Part shown: piece by piece, positions 32,131 to 43,119 of the stretch
How the letters are laid out: each line of letters opens with the position of its first letter
How positions within the stretch are numbered: position 1 is the stretch's first letter
Source of the DNA: Clytia hemisphaerica
Lineage: Eukaryota; Cnidaria; Hydrozoa; Leptothecata; Clytiidae
Assembly: GCA_902728285.1 (NCBI GenBank)
Contig: CACVBU010000854.1
Coordinates: forward strand, 153,954-217,953
Length of the DNA: 64,000 bases
Reading direction: 5' to 3'
The notes under the pieces: model-generated
What the model was told of the DNA's origin: nothing
Seen by the model: only the letters and a program-made list of their open reading frames with translations
Databases searched by the model: none
Program-made: the position numbers and the translations under genes

Positions 32131-33435
32131 TTATTTAGTTTCCAGGCCCTCTAGAAACTGTTTCACAATCATATTATTATTGTCGTCTTGTAATAAGTTC
32201 GTTTTTGGAGTATACTGCTGACTTCGTGTTGTAGAGGAACCCGTCTTTGCATTCAAGCCACGGTAAAACGTATCCAATCTATTAATCCAATACTGGCGTA
32301 ACTTATTAATGCTAATCGAATGTTTGTTTGTAATCTGGTCTATAATCACCAGTGATAGATTCTCCAAAGGATCTATAGGTGAATGGTCTCTGAAATGGTT
32401 ATATAAAAGTTTACCATCCATCAAGTCTTTCTTTGACTTCTCAAAATCGGTCAAATGTTCTTGAAATCTGGTCCTCATTTTATACTTTGACTTTCCGACG
32501 TACTGTAACCCGCATTTTTTACATGTGACCAAATATATAACATTTTCTGATTTGCAACTTAACGATAACCCATTTCTTATAAAATGAACTTCGTTTTTTG
32601 GTGTTTCAGATGTAAGTAGACCCTTATTGAATGAAGTTGTCACTGTAAGGTACTGTTTACACATTAAACAATCACAATCGTCTAACTTTTTACATTTACC
32701 AGGAGCAAAATACTGTAAATTCCATATTTGCATCCTCTCGTAAGACTCAATACGAATTTTCTTTAAAAATACATATAAAACAGTATTTGGGTGCAGATCC
32801 TCATTACTCCATTCTGTTACGAGCGAAGGATGACTCGGAACTTCAACCTTCCGCCCGTTTAGTTTTGTACTCAGGGTAACAAGCCCTTCATCGTCTATAT
32901 CAGCTTGTTTTCCTACCACGCTCATTACTCCACAACATGGCGTAGTTAAGGCGCCTCTGACAGTATCTGAAGGTCCAAGTGCGAAAACACTCCCTAAATC
33001 AGTTCTCGAAATTTGTTTCTCTCTTTTCTCTGTAATCGATTGAAGTTGAATAACAAAGCCACTATCGTAGGCTACAGCTTTCAGCTTAACATAAACTTTC
33101 GGTGATTCTAGGCTATTTGCTGCAGTGTCATTAGCCTTTGGAAGCGGTAATGAAAACCCGGGTAGGCATCTAATCCGGAAACCCTGTAGAATAATAATAC
33201 AACGGAATTTTATTCGGTACCGGCTATTTGTCAGGTGTATGTATTGACAAATTTCTTCTTTGAGGTCACTCAAATGACATCGGACGTAGCAACAACATTC
33301 CGCAGGATTCTCAATAAAAGTATACGGAACATCGTCCAGTTCCGGTTTGCGGGCAAAGAAATCGGTGATATCCTTGGATGTTGGTAAGTGAAATTCTTCA
33401 TTGTTCATTATTTCCAAGTAATCAAATTTCGGCAT
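32131..33435 (-). CDS. Intact intronless protein with C-terminal GIY-YIG nuclease domain, no reverse transcriptase
   Basis: The minus-strand frame is open from 33516 to the stop at 32131; the first Met is at 33435 (MPKFDYLEIMNNEEF), giving 434 aa, though an upstream exon joining at about 33516 is possible. The first ~260 residues are unrecognised (YTFIENPAECCCYVRCHLSD, a PCCG motif). About residue 270 a Cys cluster CKKLDDCDCLMC precedes a GIY-YIG-like domain: ENVIYLVTCKKCGLQYVGKS, then MRTRFQEHL, LLYNHFRDH and a YWINRLDTF segment. The Cys-rich linker plus GIY-YIG layout is that of Penelope-like element C-termini, but no RT motif is present nearby and the frame is undamaged over 1.3 kb. It could be a domesticated Penelope nuclease, a gene of another mobile element, or a stand-alone GIY-YIG protein. 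Codon use and integrity suggest selection. Confidence 0.7.
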   Translation of the reverse strand: MPKFDYLEIMNNEEFHLPTSKDITDFFARKPELDDVPYTFIENPAECCCYVRCHLSDLKEEICQYIHLTNSRYRIKFRCIIILQGFRIRCLPGFSLPLPKANDTAANSLESPKVYVKLKAVAYDSGFVIQLQSITEKREKQISRTDLGSVFALGPSDTVRGALTTPCCGVMSVVGKQADIDDEGLVTLSTKLNGRKVEVPSHPSLVTEWSNEDLHPNTVLYVFLKKIRIESYERMQIWNLQYFAPGKCKKLDDCDCLMCKQYLTVTTSFNKGLLTSETPKNEVHFIRNGLSLSCKSENVIYLVTCKKCGLQYVGKSKYKMRTRFQEHLTDFEKSKKDLMDGKLLYNHFRDHSPIDPLENLSLVIIDQITNKHSISINKLRQYWINRLDTFYRGLNAKTGSSTTRSQQYTPKTNLLQDDNNNMIVKQFLEGLETK

Positions 33436-33519
33436 CTCTCCGTCTTTGGTGTTTCCCACGTGGTCAGATAACGTTATCAATATCTCTATGAATTTCCCAA
33501 GTTCAGTACAATGGAACTA

Positions 33520-34174
33520 CTGTACTTGTCAATTCATAGTTCCATTAAATTCCTTTAAAAAGTCAAAATTTCCTGTTGGAATTGATGCTTTCTTTGCTGA
33601 ATTGGGAGAACCAAAAGTTGGACTAGTTGAATAGTGTTTGTAATCTTCTCGTTTGCTAATGAACGTTTTCTAATTAGCACTGATACAGCGTTCTCTTGAT
33701 GATGTAGAGGTTTATAGATATGCTATTTTCTAACTTTGTCTAGATTTATCTTGTAATTCGTGTGTGCATCAATTTGAAGATCGTTAGTTTATTTGACTCT
33801 ATGGTTTCCAATTTTTCCAATTTTTGTCTCTGCGCGTTCTGGAATAAGTTTACGATCAATTAATAGATGTGTTCTCGTTTAATGCTTTTTCTTAGATTGT
33901 TTTTGATTTTTGTGTTTGTGAAGATTGTTGTTTATTTGTTATTCTTCAGTTTGTTTTAAAAGCAGTATACCACACTTTTTGATTATGTAGTGTTTACCCT
34001 GGAACAAAGAAGAAGAAACGTCAATCAATGAGTGGTTTTAGAGCAAAATATTTGAACATGCTTGGTACTCAGTGTTAGATACGAGATTTTTTTATCGAAC
34101 TCTAAAATGAAGAACTGGAATGGATGTACATTATTTGTGAAAGCACAGAATTTTCAAAGCTTTAAGTACTGTCT
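33520..34174. other. No recognisable feature
   Basis: AT-rich sequence upstream of the GIY-YIG gene. A 9-bp hairpin (atggaacta/tagttccat) lies near 33511-33545. No other gene, element or convincing promoter is seen. Confidence 0.4.
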
Positions 34175-34184
34175 TGAGGCAGAC

Positions 34185-34428
34185 CATTGAGCTTCAAGCC
34201 CGAAGGGTACCGCTCGTAGTTTTTACACAAACGCCGGATTGAAACTAAAATCTATCGCTAGATTTCAAAAAACGTAGTCCTCCAAAACAAAGGAACCGCT
34301 AGATACAATCTGTCGTCATGATTACGGCGCGGTCTATGCGTGTTTTGGATGGGAAAAAAGTAGCTTCAATTTCTCTTGCCTGAGAAGGGTTAAAGTTTCG
34401 CCTCTAGCCCTTCGGGCTTGAAACTCAA
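34185..34428. mobile_element. Family C MITE, full copy with 10-bp target duplication
   Basis: ttgagcttcaagcccgaagg at the left and cccttcgggcttgaaactca at the right are inverted repeats. The direct repeat TGAGGCAGAC flanks it (34175-34184 and 34429-34438). A 9-10-bp duplication suggests Mutator-like insertion. A relative with the same interior (tctatcgctagatttca, gggaaaaaagtagcttc) is at 49589-49832. Confidence 0.75.
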
Positions 34429-34439
34429 TGAGGCAGACA

Positions 34440-36200
34440 CATCTCTTAGGCTAAAATTGCAACCATTTTGAGAAACAGGCTAGTTTAACTTTTCGTGGAT
34501 ATCCATATGAATATTTCGATTCTAGTCTTCACTTTAGAGTTTGATGATCATCCAATATTTACATTAATAGAGAGCAGGCTTCTTCTCTTCTAGACAATGT
34601 TATCGTTCGTCAAGATTAGCGCGCGGGAAAGGTGCGGGAGGTTAAAGCTGTTATGGCTGTAGAGGAAAAATGCCGCGGAAGTGATGAATTATTATATTAT
34701 ATTATTAAGACAACAGCTACCCCGAAAAAACTCCCGTCTTCACGTTTTTTCCTCTTAGTTGAAACTCGTCTTAGACTATAGTCTACTTCTCTTCTATTTC
34801 TTCTATTTAAACCTGGGGGTACTATCCCCTAGAATGTTCCGCTGAGATCCGAAAAATGGACTCTACGAGGCACTAAACTTGAGAATAAATATTACCCTGA
34901 ATGGAACTAAAATTTTCTCAAAATGTCCAAAAAGGTATTTATCGAAGGACTGATTTTTCTATTTGGTGTTTTTTGCGATTCTACTTGGAACTCTGGAGGT
35001 GAAAAAAGTATCCTGACCAGCGGCACATCTCCTTACCTCTTTGCGCAAGTAAAAAAAACTTGAAAGGAGTTTTCAAATACTCTCAAAATTCTAAATTAAA
35101 ATAATTTTGTGTGTGTTGAGTCCCTTAGTTTGTTTTTTTATGATTCTGATAACGTTCACGAAAGGCAAGATCAGTAGAATTAAAAAGTGATGCAAGTGGC
35201 TTTTTTATAAGATTAAATTAAGAACAATTGAATAACAATGCTAAACCTGGAATTTACTTAATTTCATGCAATTTAGGGGTTAAAGTAGTAAAACTTGGGT
35301 ATAAAACATATAATACAATCAGGGACAAAATACTTGGCACAAAAGGGAAATTCACCGGGGTGTTTTGAAACCACAATCGATTTGTAAGTGCTCTAAAGTA
35401 GGTTCGAAGGGTAGAGTTTCAATTCTGAGTTTTAACGCTAGACTTAAGACATAGGACCTTAGGATGTGAGGATCCAAAAGTTCAAAAATGGTATTCAATC
35501 TGTTATTCTAAATGCGGCGCGAATCTTACTAGAGCTTTATTTTTTCTTACTTTGGGAAGATCGAAGATTCCACTCTAGCCCTTCGGGCTTCAAAATCTCC
35601 ATCAATGTTTATCTGATTTTCAAATGATGAAATATCAATTTCTTCAAAGAAGTTTCCATTTAAAAGCCGAGAAAGCCTGGCAGTTAAAAATCTCATCCGG
35701 TTAAATAATAAACATCTCAAAAGGGATTAAACAGCTTTCGATGCACCATATTGCCTATAACGAGTTTCATTTTATACCCTTACTAGTAACAAACAAATAT
35801 TACACAGGATTCGTACCAGATTTCTTTGGATAGATCAATGATCTTTATGATAAGAAAATCTTAAGTCTTTTGCAATAAATATTTATGAAATCAAAAAAAT
35901 AGAAATTCAATCCTAGATCCTCCTCCAAATTTTCTTAAACATAAGGTACAAGGCTGTTAAAATGATATCAAAGTCATAAGAGGTCAGAATTATCCTTCTC
36001 GTTGACTTGAATTTAGGGAATGCTTTTGTTCTCAGTATAGATAATAAATGATCCTCTAATCTTGAAATATGATAAGAGATTTTAAGAGATTATCACCTTG
36101 TCTATATAATACCAAAATTTAGCTGTGAGATGAAAAGATCCAGAAGGTAATTTTACTCAAAGTACTAACTGTGCAAGTCTGTCCTTCCGAACAATATTGA
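34440..36200. other. No gene; weak family C remnant
   Basis: A family C right end (ctagcccttcgggcttcaaa) at 35574 and a degenerate left end (ttcgaagggtagag) at 35402 suggest an old copy. The rest is AT-rich intergenic sequence with no supported coding region. Confidence 0.4.
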
Positions 36201-36205
36201 TTAGT

Positions 36206-36360
36206 CAGGACCCACGCAACCGGAGGTTGTCAACTCCTGGCGCCCCCCCCCCTTCCTCCCCACTTTTTCGCAAAGCAAAAATCTTTGGTTGCGCCTCCTT
36301 AGATTCTATATTCATTACCCCCCCCCCCCCTTCACTTCCAATTTCATGGCGTGGGCCCTG
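36206..36360. mobile_element. 155-bp MITE with CAGG..CCTG ends and 5-bp duplication
   Basis: caggacccacgc and gcgtgggccctg are inverted repeats; TTAGT flanks both sides (36201-36205 and 36361-36365). Two poly-C tracts lie inside. Confidence 0.75.
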
Positions 36361-37237
36361 TTAGTTTCTGATATTTCAAGTAACTTAAACGTCATACAAT
36401 GGTATCCCAATTTCGTACCAAGAGCCATTTGCACCACTTTTTGATTTCGCTGATGAACGTTGGTACAATCGTGAGCGCTATCAATCAGAATCGTAAAGGA
36501 AGCGAACTAAGGCAATGAGTTCGAGTTTTAGCAGTACCCGACATAAATTCTACAATTGATTTTCAAATCGCTTCATAATCTGAACGACTCTCCCCCCTCG
36601 AAAGAATCTTACAATGCTTTTTCGACGCTCATCTAATGTCCGTGCAACGTTGAAACGGCTTCATTTGTCAGCCGGCTCTGGCAAACTATCACGTCCCTTT
36701 CTGACCTCTTGGTGTTAAAATTACGGAGAAACCATTGCAAAATTCGTCTTAAAATGTTCGAAAAGTTTGGATAGGAAATCTATATATCTATGTTTTCTCT
36801 AATCCATCAAAAGTTGGTTTTTCCGAACCTATTTTCTATGTTCAAAGAAGTTATATTTCTTTCAAGCTATGATCGTAAAATTCAAATTATACAAAGTTTT
36901 CTTTTTAGAAAGCTCTAAAAATTTCCTCTATAGAAAGTTCTCCCCGCTGTTTTCCATAGAGAAAATAATTTACAATTTTTTTAAGCAAAGAACTCGTCTT
37001 TCGAATTCATGCTGATGAAGTTATCTGACGAGAGGGTGCTCACTCTGTTTATAAAGTCAGCTGATTGAAATAATTTGCCTCCCGCCCAACTTCAGCTCTG
37101 GCATAAAACGCCCAAACAACGCCCATCCAAACGATGTCTTGAACGTCTATATAACGTTAAACTAAAGTTAATTGTCCCGCATCTAGACATTTGGCAACCA
37201 AATTCACAAAAATTATTATCTCATGGTACCGTTAACT

Positions 37238-37435
<198 letters not shown>

Positions 37436-37461
37436 TCATTGAGTTTTGGTCCGTTATTTAT

Positions 37462-37502
37462 ACCCCCACTGGCTGAAAAAATCCTACCGGGTCTGTGAGA
37501 AG
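37462..37502. repeat. Family D MITE end fragment
   Basis: acccccactggctgaaaaaa followed by cctaccgggtctgtgagaa is almost identical to the right end at 29995-30033. 37503-38258 holds nothing recognised. Confidence 0.55.
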
Positions 37503-38258
37503 GAGGTGTATAATTCAAAGAAATTTCTGAGGAGTTAACTATGCTACCAAACGAAAAGATCTCAATCACCAATTCCACCTTTCTCCTCTTTTTCGCTATT
37601 TCCTATCTTTGTCCTTTCTGATTTATGGACTTAGTTTTCTCTGATTTTGACAATCACGGACTAGAAAGAACGAAAAAAATTGAAGTAGCAGAATTGCTGA
37701 TTGAAACTAGTTTTTCTCTACCAAACCTTCCCACCAAACTATTCTTTACCCTATTTTACAAAGCTATTCTGAAAGTCTTCTTTTAAAAATTTATCCGCAA
37801 AGAATCTAGGCTTCTACTCATCCTCTAGCGAAAAAAGTTTCTTATAGGAGATATATCTATAGAGGTTTGCGAATCAAACTACAAAGAATCACATCTTTTT
37901 ATCCTCTGTGTTGTATGATGAGCTTCCCGGAGATCGTAACCTTCTTTCTTATCTTTCTTATCCTTCAATACACTGTTTGGAACATTCATGCCGTGAAGTT
38001 ATGAAATAAAATTTTAACTCAATTATCAATGTTTATAGTAATGATCTAATTTTGTAGCTCTCTGCTATACTTTCTTTTCCATACAGGGTAGTCAGTTTGA
38101 TTTTTTTTCAACGTTTTATTTGTTTAAATCTTTGGAAAGCTGACGCAATATAACAACTCGTTTGCAGAAACTTGGCTGAGTTCCTGATTGCAAGCGTTCG
38201 AACCTTAGAAGCCAAAAATCGATCAAAGATTTTTTTCTTTCATCAATTGGTCTTTACT

Positions 38259-38398
38259 AATACAATAATGACCGGTTTGCTAAGGCTACACTGAGAAATA
38301 TTGCCCGAGGTCAAGTAACGACCGAGCTTGCGAGGTTTTTGCGTTAACCAAGGGCAATATTTTCAGTACAGCCCGAAAAAACCGGTCATTATTGTATT
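38259..38398. mobile_element. Foldback element with perfect 20-bp arms
   Basis: aatacaataatgaccggttt (38259-38278) and aaaccggtcattattgtatt (38379-38398) are exact reverse complements. A second nested pair (ctgagaaatattgccc / gggcaatattttcag) extends the hairpin. aaccggttaacaat at about 38635 suggests a longer outer element. Confidence 0.7.
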
Positions 38399-38754
38399 TG
38401 TTAACCGTTTCCTTTAGCTTCGATTGATTTTTAGCGCTTTATCCAGGAAAAATAGCGAAATAAAGTGGAAAAAACAAGCGAAAAGAGATAAAAGATTCTG
38501 ACGTCAGAAATAAAAAAATGAGAGAAATTGAATTTTCCTAACGACGGGTAACTCTGTACAGTGTAGGCCCGTCGTCATGCGAAAAGAACCAATTGCATTG
38601 CGCAAAAAGCCGTGTAACCCGCTTCGAAAAAGTAACCGGTTAACAATAAGCAAAAACTGAAACAGCTGATTAAATCATATTCGATACAGTTTGAGAGTTC
38701 CAGAGTTTTCAGCATAAGTCGCTGGTCACATTCTCACACAAATTATTTTATACC

Positions 38755-39002
38755 ATTGGGCTCTTCCAGAAAAATTCATTCATGGGGGTGGAGGATATAT
38801 TATTTTTTCAATGATCTACCACTGGACATTTCGATTTTTTCACCCCCTGGACACACGTTTTACCCCTGGACACTAAAGATTTACCCCCTGGACATAGCAA
38901 ATTCACCCCATGGGCATGGCAGTGTTTCAGGATTTCTTCAATACCCCTGGACAATATATCTTCCACCCCCTATGAACGGTTTTTTCTGGAATTGAACCCA
39001 TT
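38755..39002. mobile_element. Family E MITE with CCCCTGGACA motif, copy 1
   Basis: attgggctcttccagaaaaa at the left and ttttttctggaattgaaccc at the right are inverted repeats. Inside, cccctggaca or a close variant occurs six times. Copies with the same ends but other internal motifs are at about 50906 and 58847. Confidence 0.7.
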
Positions 39003-40136
39003 GCTGGGTCACACTTCTCTACTCACAACAAAATATTGTCAACCTGCCACATAGACACCACAAGAACTGGAATCTTTACAATATCCATTCATCAATAGTA
39101 AAAAAAATTCTCTATAATAGCCAATAAATCTTCTATTGATACTTTAACGATCCCTAAATTAGCTCTTTAAAGAGATTGTTTTGATCTTAAAAGCTCATTT
39201 CAGCTAATTTTAGCATCTTAAATTTTAATTGTCTTAAATACTGTTACATTATATTTTTTGTAAGAATGTATTTTTTCTCAGTAGTATTCTAATTATATCG
39301 ATTACTGAAATCAAATTGCTTCCACCTACACGATATCGAAACAAAGTTCATATGTTATTTGAATGTTGAAACAATGTTCTGTTTTGGTCCAGAGACATGA
39401 GGCCCAGAAATAAGATTACCCATATGAACAGGATTTATAATCCAATGCTCTTGTCTTGAGTATGAAAAGGGCTGTTGTGATGACGATTTATTTTTGAGTG
39501 TGCTTAGACCTTAGACCAGGCAGAATTATGGTACCATTTTCTTTGAAATTTCTTCCATGATTCTAGTTGAAAAATCTAATCAAAACTGATGAAAACACTT
39601 TTTGTGAATAATTTTGACCACACCTACTTTTACAAAAAATATCTGTTTTTCTCACAGTAGGGTTCCAAAGTAGATTTTTGTTAGCTAAGTATTTTTTGGA
39701 AGACTTGTTTCTGGAAAAAAACCTTTATCTTGCGGTCACATATAACCTATTTGAGAAGTATGATGGATCAAATAGTTTGGATGTAGTTTGGATTTCCCAA
39801 GACAGTTGTGTTTTTTTCACTGAAAATTTTTTCAAATGGTTTTCAAACGATTTCTACTAAAGGAGCACGGGAGGAGCACACATATCGATTTTTCCCACAA
39901 TAGCGTCAAAATTACGTCCAAGACGAAAATCGATGTTTTGATTGACTTTCTGAGTGTCACTGCCTATGACCCCCCCCCCAACCCTTCGACGTTTAGTCGT
40001 GGGAAACATCGATATGTGAGTGGCCCTTAAAAAAATACATACGCGGTAAAAGTTAAAGTTTTACCCCCCTCTACTGTAACCACAAATCTACTTCAATACT
40101 ATTCAAATACTTGCCTCTGCTAGGAACACCCCCTTC

Positions 40137-40340
40137 TGCTCACAGACCCACTGGGAACCCTTTCCACTGGAAAAATTGGCTAAAATATCGTCCCCGGTGG
40201 AAAATTATTCTCCAATTTTTGTCCCCGCTGAAAATAATCAAATATACCAATCCTCACTGCAAAATATAATGCTGTTTTTCCCTTCCCCACTGAATTTTCT
40301 GATTGGAAAACAAAAGAAATGAAATCCGATTGGGTCTCCT
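40137..40340. mobile_element. Family D MITE, copy 3
   Basis: tgctcacagacccactggg at the left; the interior with ccactggaaaaattggctaa matches 29793 closely; the right end aaatccgattgggtct is degraded. 39003-40136 holds no recognised feature apart from poly-C runs. Confidence 0.6.
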
Positions 40341-41141
40341 ATTGGCTTCCCTACAAATATCTGCTTCAAAAGTTTGCATCGTTACAAAAAGTTAATATAT
40401 TATTTGACAGAGAAACACTTGAGAAACTTTGATCCTACTTGATTGAATTGGTGGGTGTCTGACACAAAAATAATTATTCCAATTTTACGTTTCTTATGAA
40501 AAAAATGCAGTTTAAAAATCTTCAATTAAAAGTTGTATAATTTTCCGGTTCCAAAATTTCCGGTCATTCAGTTTTGTTCCGGTCATACATCTCCATAAAA
40601 TTGTCAGCTTTGATAAGGTTGATTGATGAAGTAGAGACGTTTTTAAGAGGAAGAAACAATAAAAAAGATTCTTGCAAAACGCAAACTGTGAAAAATCTCC
40701 AAATAATAAAGTCAGACCCACCTACGCTATTGATGATTCTGATGGACGTCTTGCCGGGGGATCTAGACGATTCCTCCAGTTTTACGGCACTGGCCTCTTT
40801 ACGTCGAAAGATGGTTCAACGGCCCTGGCTCGCTAGGGAAGATTTTGAGTTAAAAACAATATGATTTAAAATCCCCATACATCAAAACAGTCTTTTTTCT
40901 ATCCCAATTGGTATTCGGCTCCTCTAACTTCCCCCCATCTCCCCCGACTGGTATAAATATTTTTACTAAGTGTAAGTCACTGACACAGATGTGTAAAAAG
41001 CTCATTGGTCCCGACTTTTGGCGAGAACTAATTTTAGCGAGCAGTAAAAATCTTGGAGATTTTAAATATTAGCGAGAACTTATTATTTTAGCGAATAGAA
41101 AAATCGGATAGTCTGCATCACAGACCTCTTCGAAACTGCAG

Positions 41142-41343
41142 ATAGTATATTGAACACGAATCCGTTAGTGGATGCCAGTAGCCTTGACTTTATTTCAAAC
41201 CACTATAACTATGCTTTTACAAGAAGTATTCTTACTAAATTACTAACACGATTGCATAAGAACTCGTTAGATCCGTCTTTACCTCAAACCACCAAAACTA
41301 CGCTATTACAAACCAAAATCAACAATATAGTCAAAACAAGAAG
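41142..41343 (+). CDS. Possible isolated coding exon
   Basis: A 67-codon open stretch lies between a possible acceptor (gaaactgcag) and donor (aag|gtaaaa), or it may end at the TAA overlapping the donor. It reads SILNTNPLVDASSLDFISNH and continues with SILTKLLTRLHKNSLDPSLP. Composition looks coding, but no partner exons are identified and no family is recognised. It could be an old pseudo-exon. Confidence 0.3.
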
Positions 41344-41698
41344 GTAAAAGTCTCATTGATTGTAACACAGTAAGAACTATATAATGTCTGGTATTAAGAT
41401 AAATTTTTACAGGACAAAAAAAATTGATAAATCTGAGTGTTGTGTTGATATCTTCGAAAATTGATACTTTATGTCTGCTGCTAGTTTTTTACTAAGTAAG
41501 AACGAACGAAATGTTAATGATAGTAAAATGTCCTCTCAGCTGATTTAAAAGTTCTCAAGCCTTTTTAAAGGGGATTAGAACATTGTTTTGACGAGAATAT
41601 TAAGTGGTTCTGTTACAGATTAAGATGTTTTTTCTAGTGTTTTTTTGTAAGAATAATCGAGTTTGCAGCAGCTCTGTTCACTTTGCCTGTCAACACCC

Positions 41699-41945
41699 CT
41701 GTGTCTCAGACCCGGTGCGACTCCCGCCTCAATTTAGGATTTGGCCAAAATTACAATATCAGATATACTGGAAAATTGACTTTGATTTCATCCCCATCTG
41801 AAATACAACGAAAAATAATTACTCTAAAACCATCTAACTGCATTTTCTGAGCCAGAAACAATAGATTTTCTACATCCATACCTTTATACACCCTTCATAG
41901 ACATCAGAGTCAACTTGGTGAAAATTCCCACCGGTGTACTGAGAA
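41699..41945. mobile_element. Family D MITE, copy 4
   Basis: gtgtctcagacccggtgcga at the left and ccaccggtgtactgagaaag at the right; internal phrase ttgactttgatttcatcccc matches the copy at 29022 (gactttcattccatcccc). Confidence 0.6.
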
Positions 41946-42074
41946 AGTGTTCTCTATTGAAATTTTCCTTTGGAGCAAGGGGACTAAGTCTAGTTAGTTT
42001 CACTGACATGGTTACCCCCGGTTTCCACATGGTAGTAAAAAGTAGTGCATCGCTTTAAGTCTTATAGACCATGT

Positions 42075-42335
42075 TCAGACGTTACGGTTTCGTATCGCTC
42101 TGGTATGATATTTGTTACGGATGGAAATGGTCATGCTGATTTCGGGAACGTGTCGGAGCACCGGAACGGAGCACCGGAACGGAGAAGTTTCGTTCCCATG
42201 AAAATAGTGGAGCGAGACCGTTTCGATCTGTTTTACTTTGTAACGGCTTTTATTTTTGACGTTTCGAATTTTGACGTTCACGCAGCTTTTCGAAGCCGTT
42301 TCATTTCGGAGCGAAATGGAAAAGTAACGTCTTGC
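42075..42335. repeat. Possible TIR element (CAGACGTTAC ends)
   Basis: cagacgttacgg and aagtaacgtcttg are short inverted repeats around GC-richer sequence with the tandem ggagcaccggaac (twice). Overlapping ORFs on both strands look like by-products. 42360-43100 shows nothing else. Confidence 0.35.
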
Positions 42336-43119
42336 GTACCTACTTATTCCAATTTACTATAAAACCAAACAACATATCCATCCAAAACATTCAAACGTTA
42401 AGATTTAATAAATCAGTCTGGTTTTGAGATTTAAAAAAATTTGGATTTCTTTTGCAAAAAAGAACTGATGAATATATTTATGAAGAAATTCTTTGGATAA
42501 ATTTTATATTGTGTATAGAAAGGTTTATGGCTTTTCAATTCGTATTTCTTATTTTATTATAGCCAAAAATCTTTCTTAAGAAATGGTCGAAACTCTCATC
42601 GTTTCACAGTTGCGATATATAACGTATAATTTGGTCTAACTACCGTATCTCAGTATCTTGTAATACCAGAAATTAATGAACTTAACAGTCTCCAAAAGTT
42701 TGTAAAATCAAAATCCAAAGACACACAACTCTTACAAAAATATATTCTTATCTGGAGAAAGATAGAACTTAAATACTATATTTCCCTTCATTCAGCTAGT
42801 TTCTAAAACTTTTATGAAATGTTTGTAAATTATGTATAATTCATCAAACTCAATGGGAGGGCACTGTTCAACATTTCTCAAGCCTATTAATATTTGAACT
42901 GTCTTTTTGAGACAAGATATATTTTTTGTTCAGAATATGAATAAATGTTTGCAAATATTCTAAAATGGTGGGCTCCCTGTTTCTGTTTTGGGCTGACTGA
43001 CCTTTTGCATTCCTTGTGTCTCTATAACAACAACACTTATTATTACTAAGGTTTCTAGGGTGTGCCCTGAAAGGTTTTTGTTAAATTCACATGAAATATT
43101 TCCTTAAAAAATGCGCTTT

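Noticed and set aside
40574-40864. 96-aa plus-strand ORF (LLMILMDVLPGDLDD..)
   Set aside because: Plausible composition but no splice partners, domain or promoter visible; not enough to call a gene.
42045-42362. 105-aa plus-strand ORF
   Set aside because: Lies within a probable TIR element with tandem GGAGCACCGGAAC; the opposite strand is open too, so it is likely chance.
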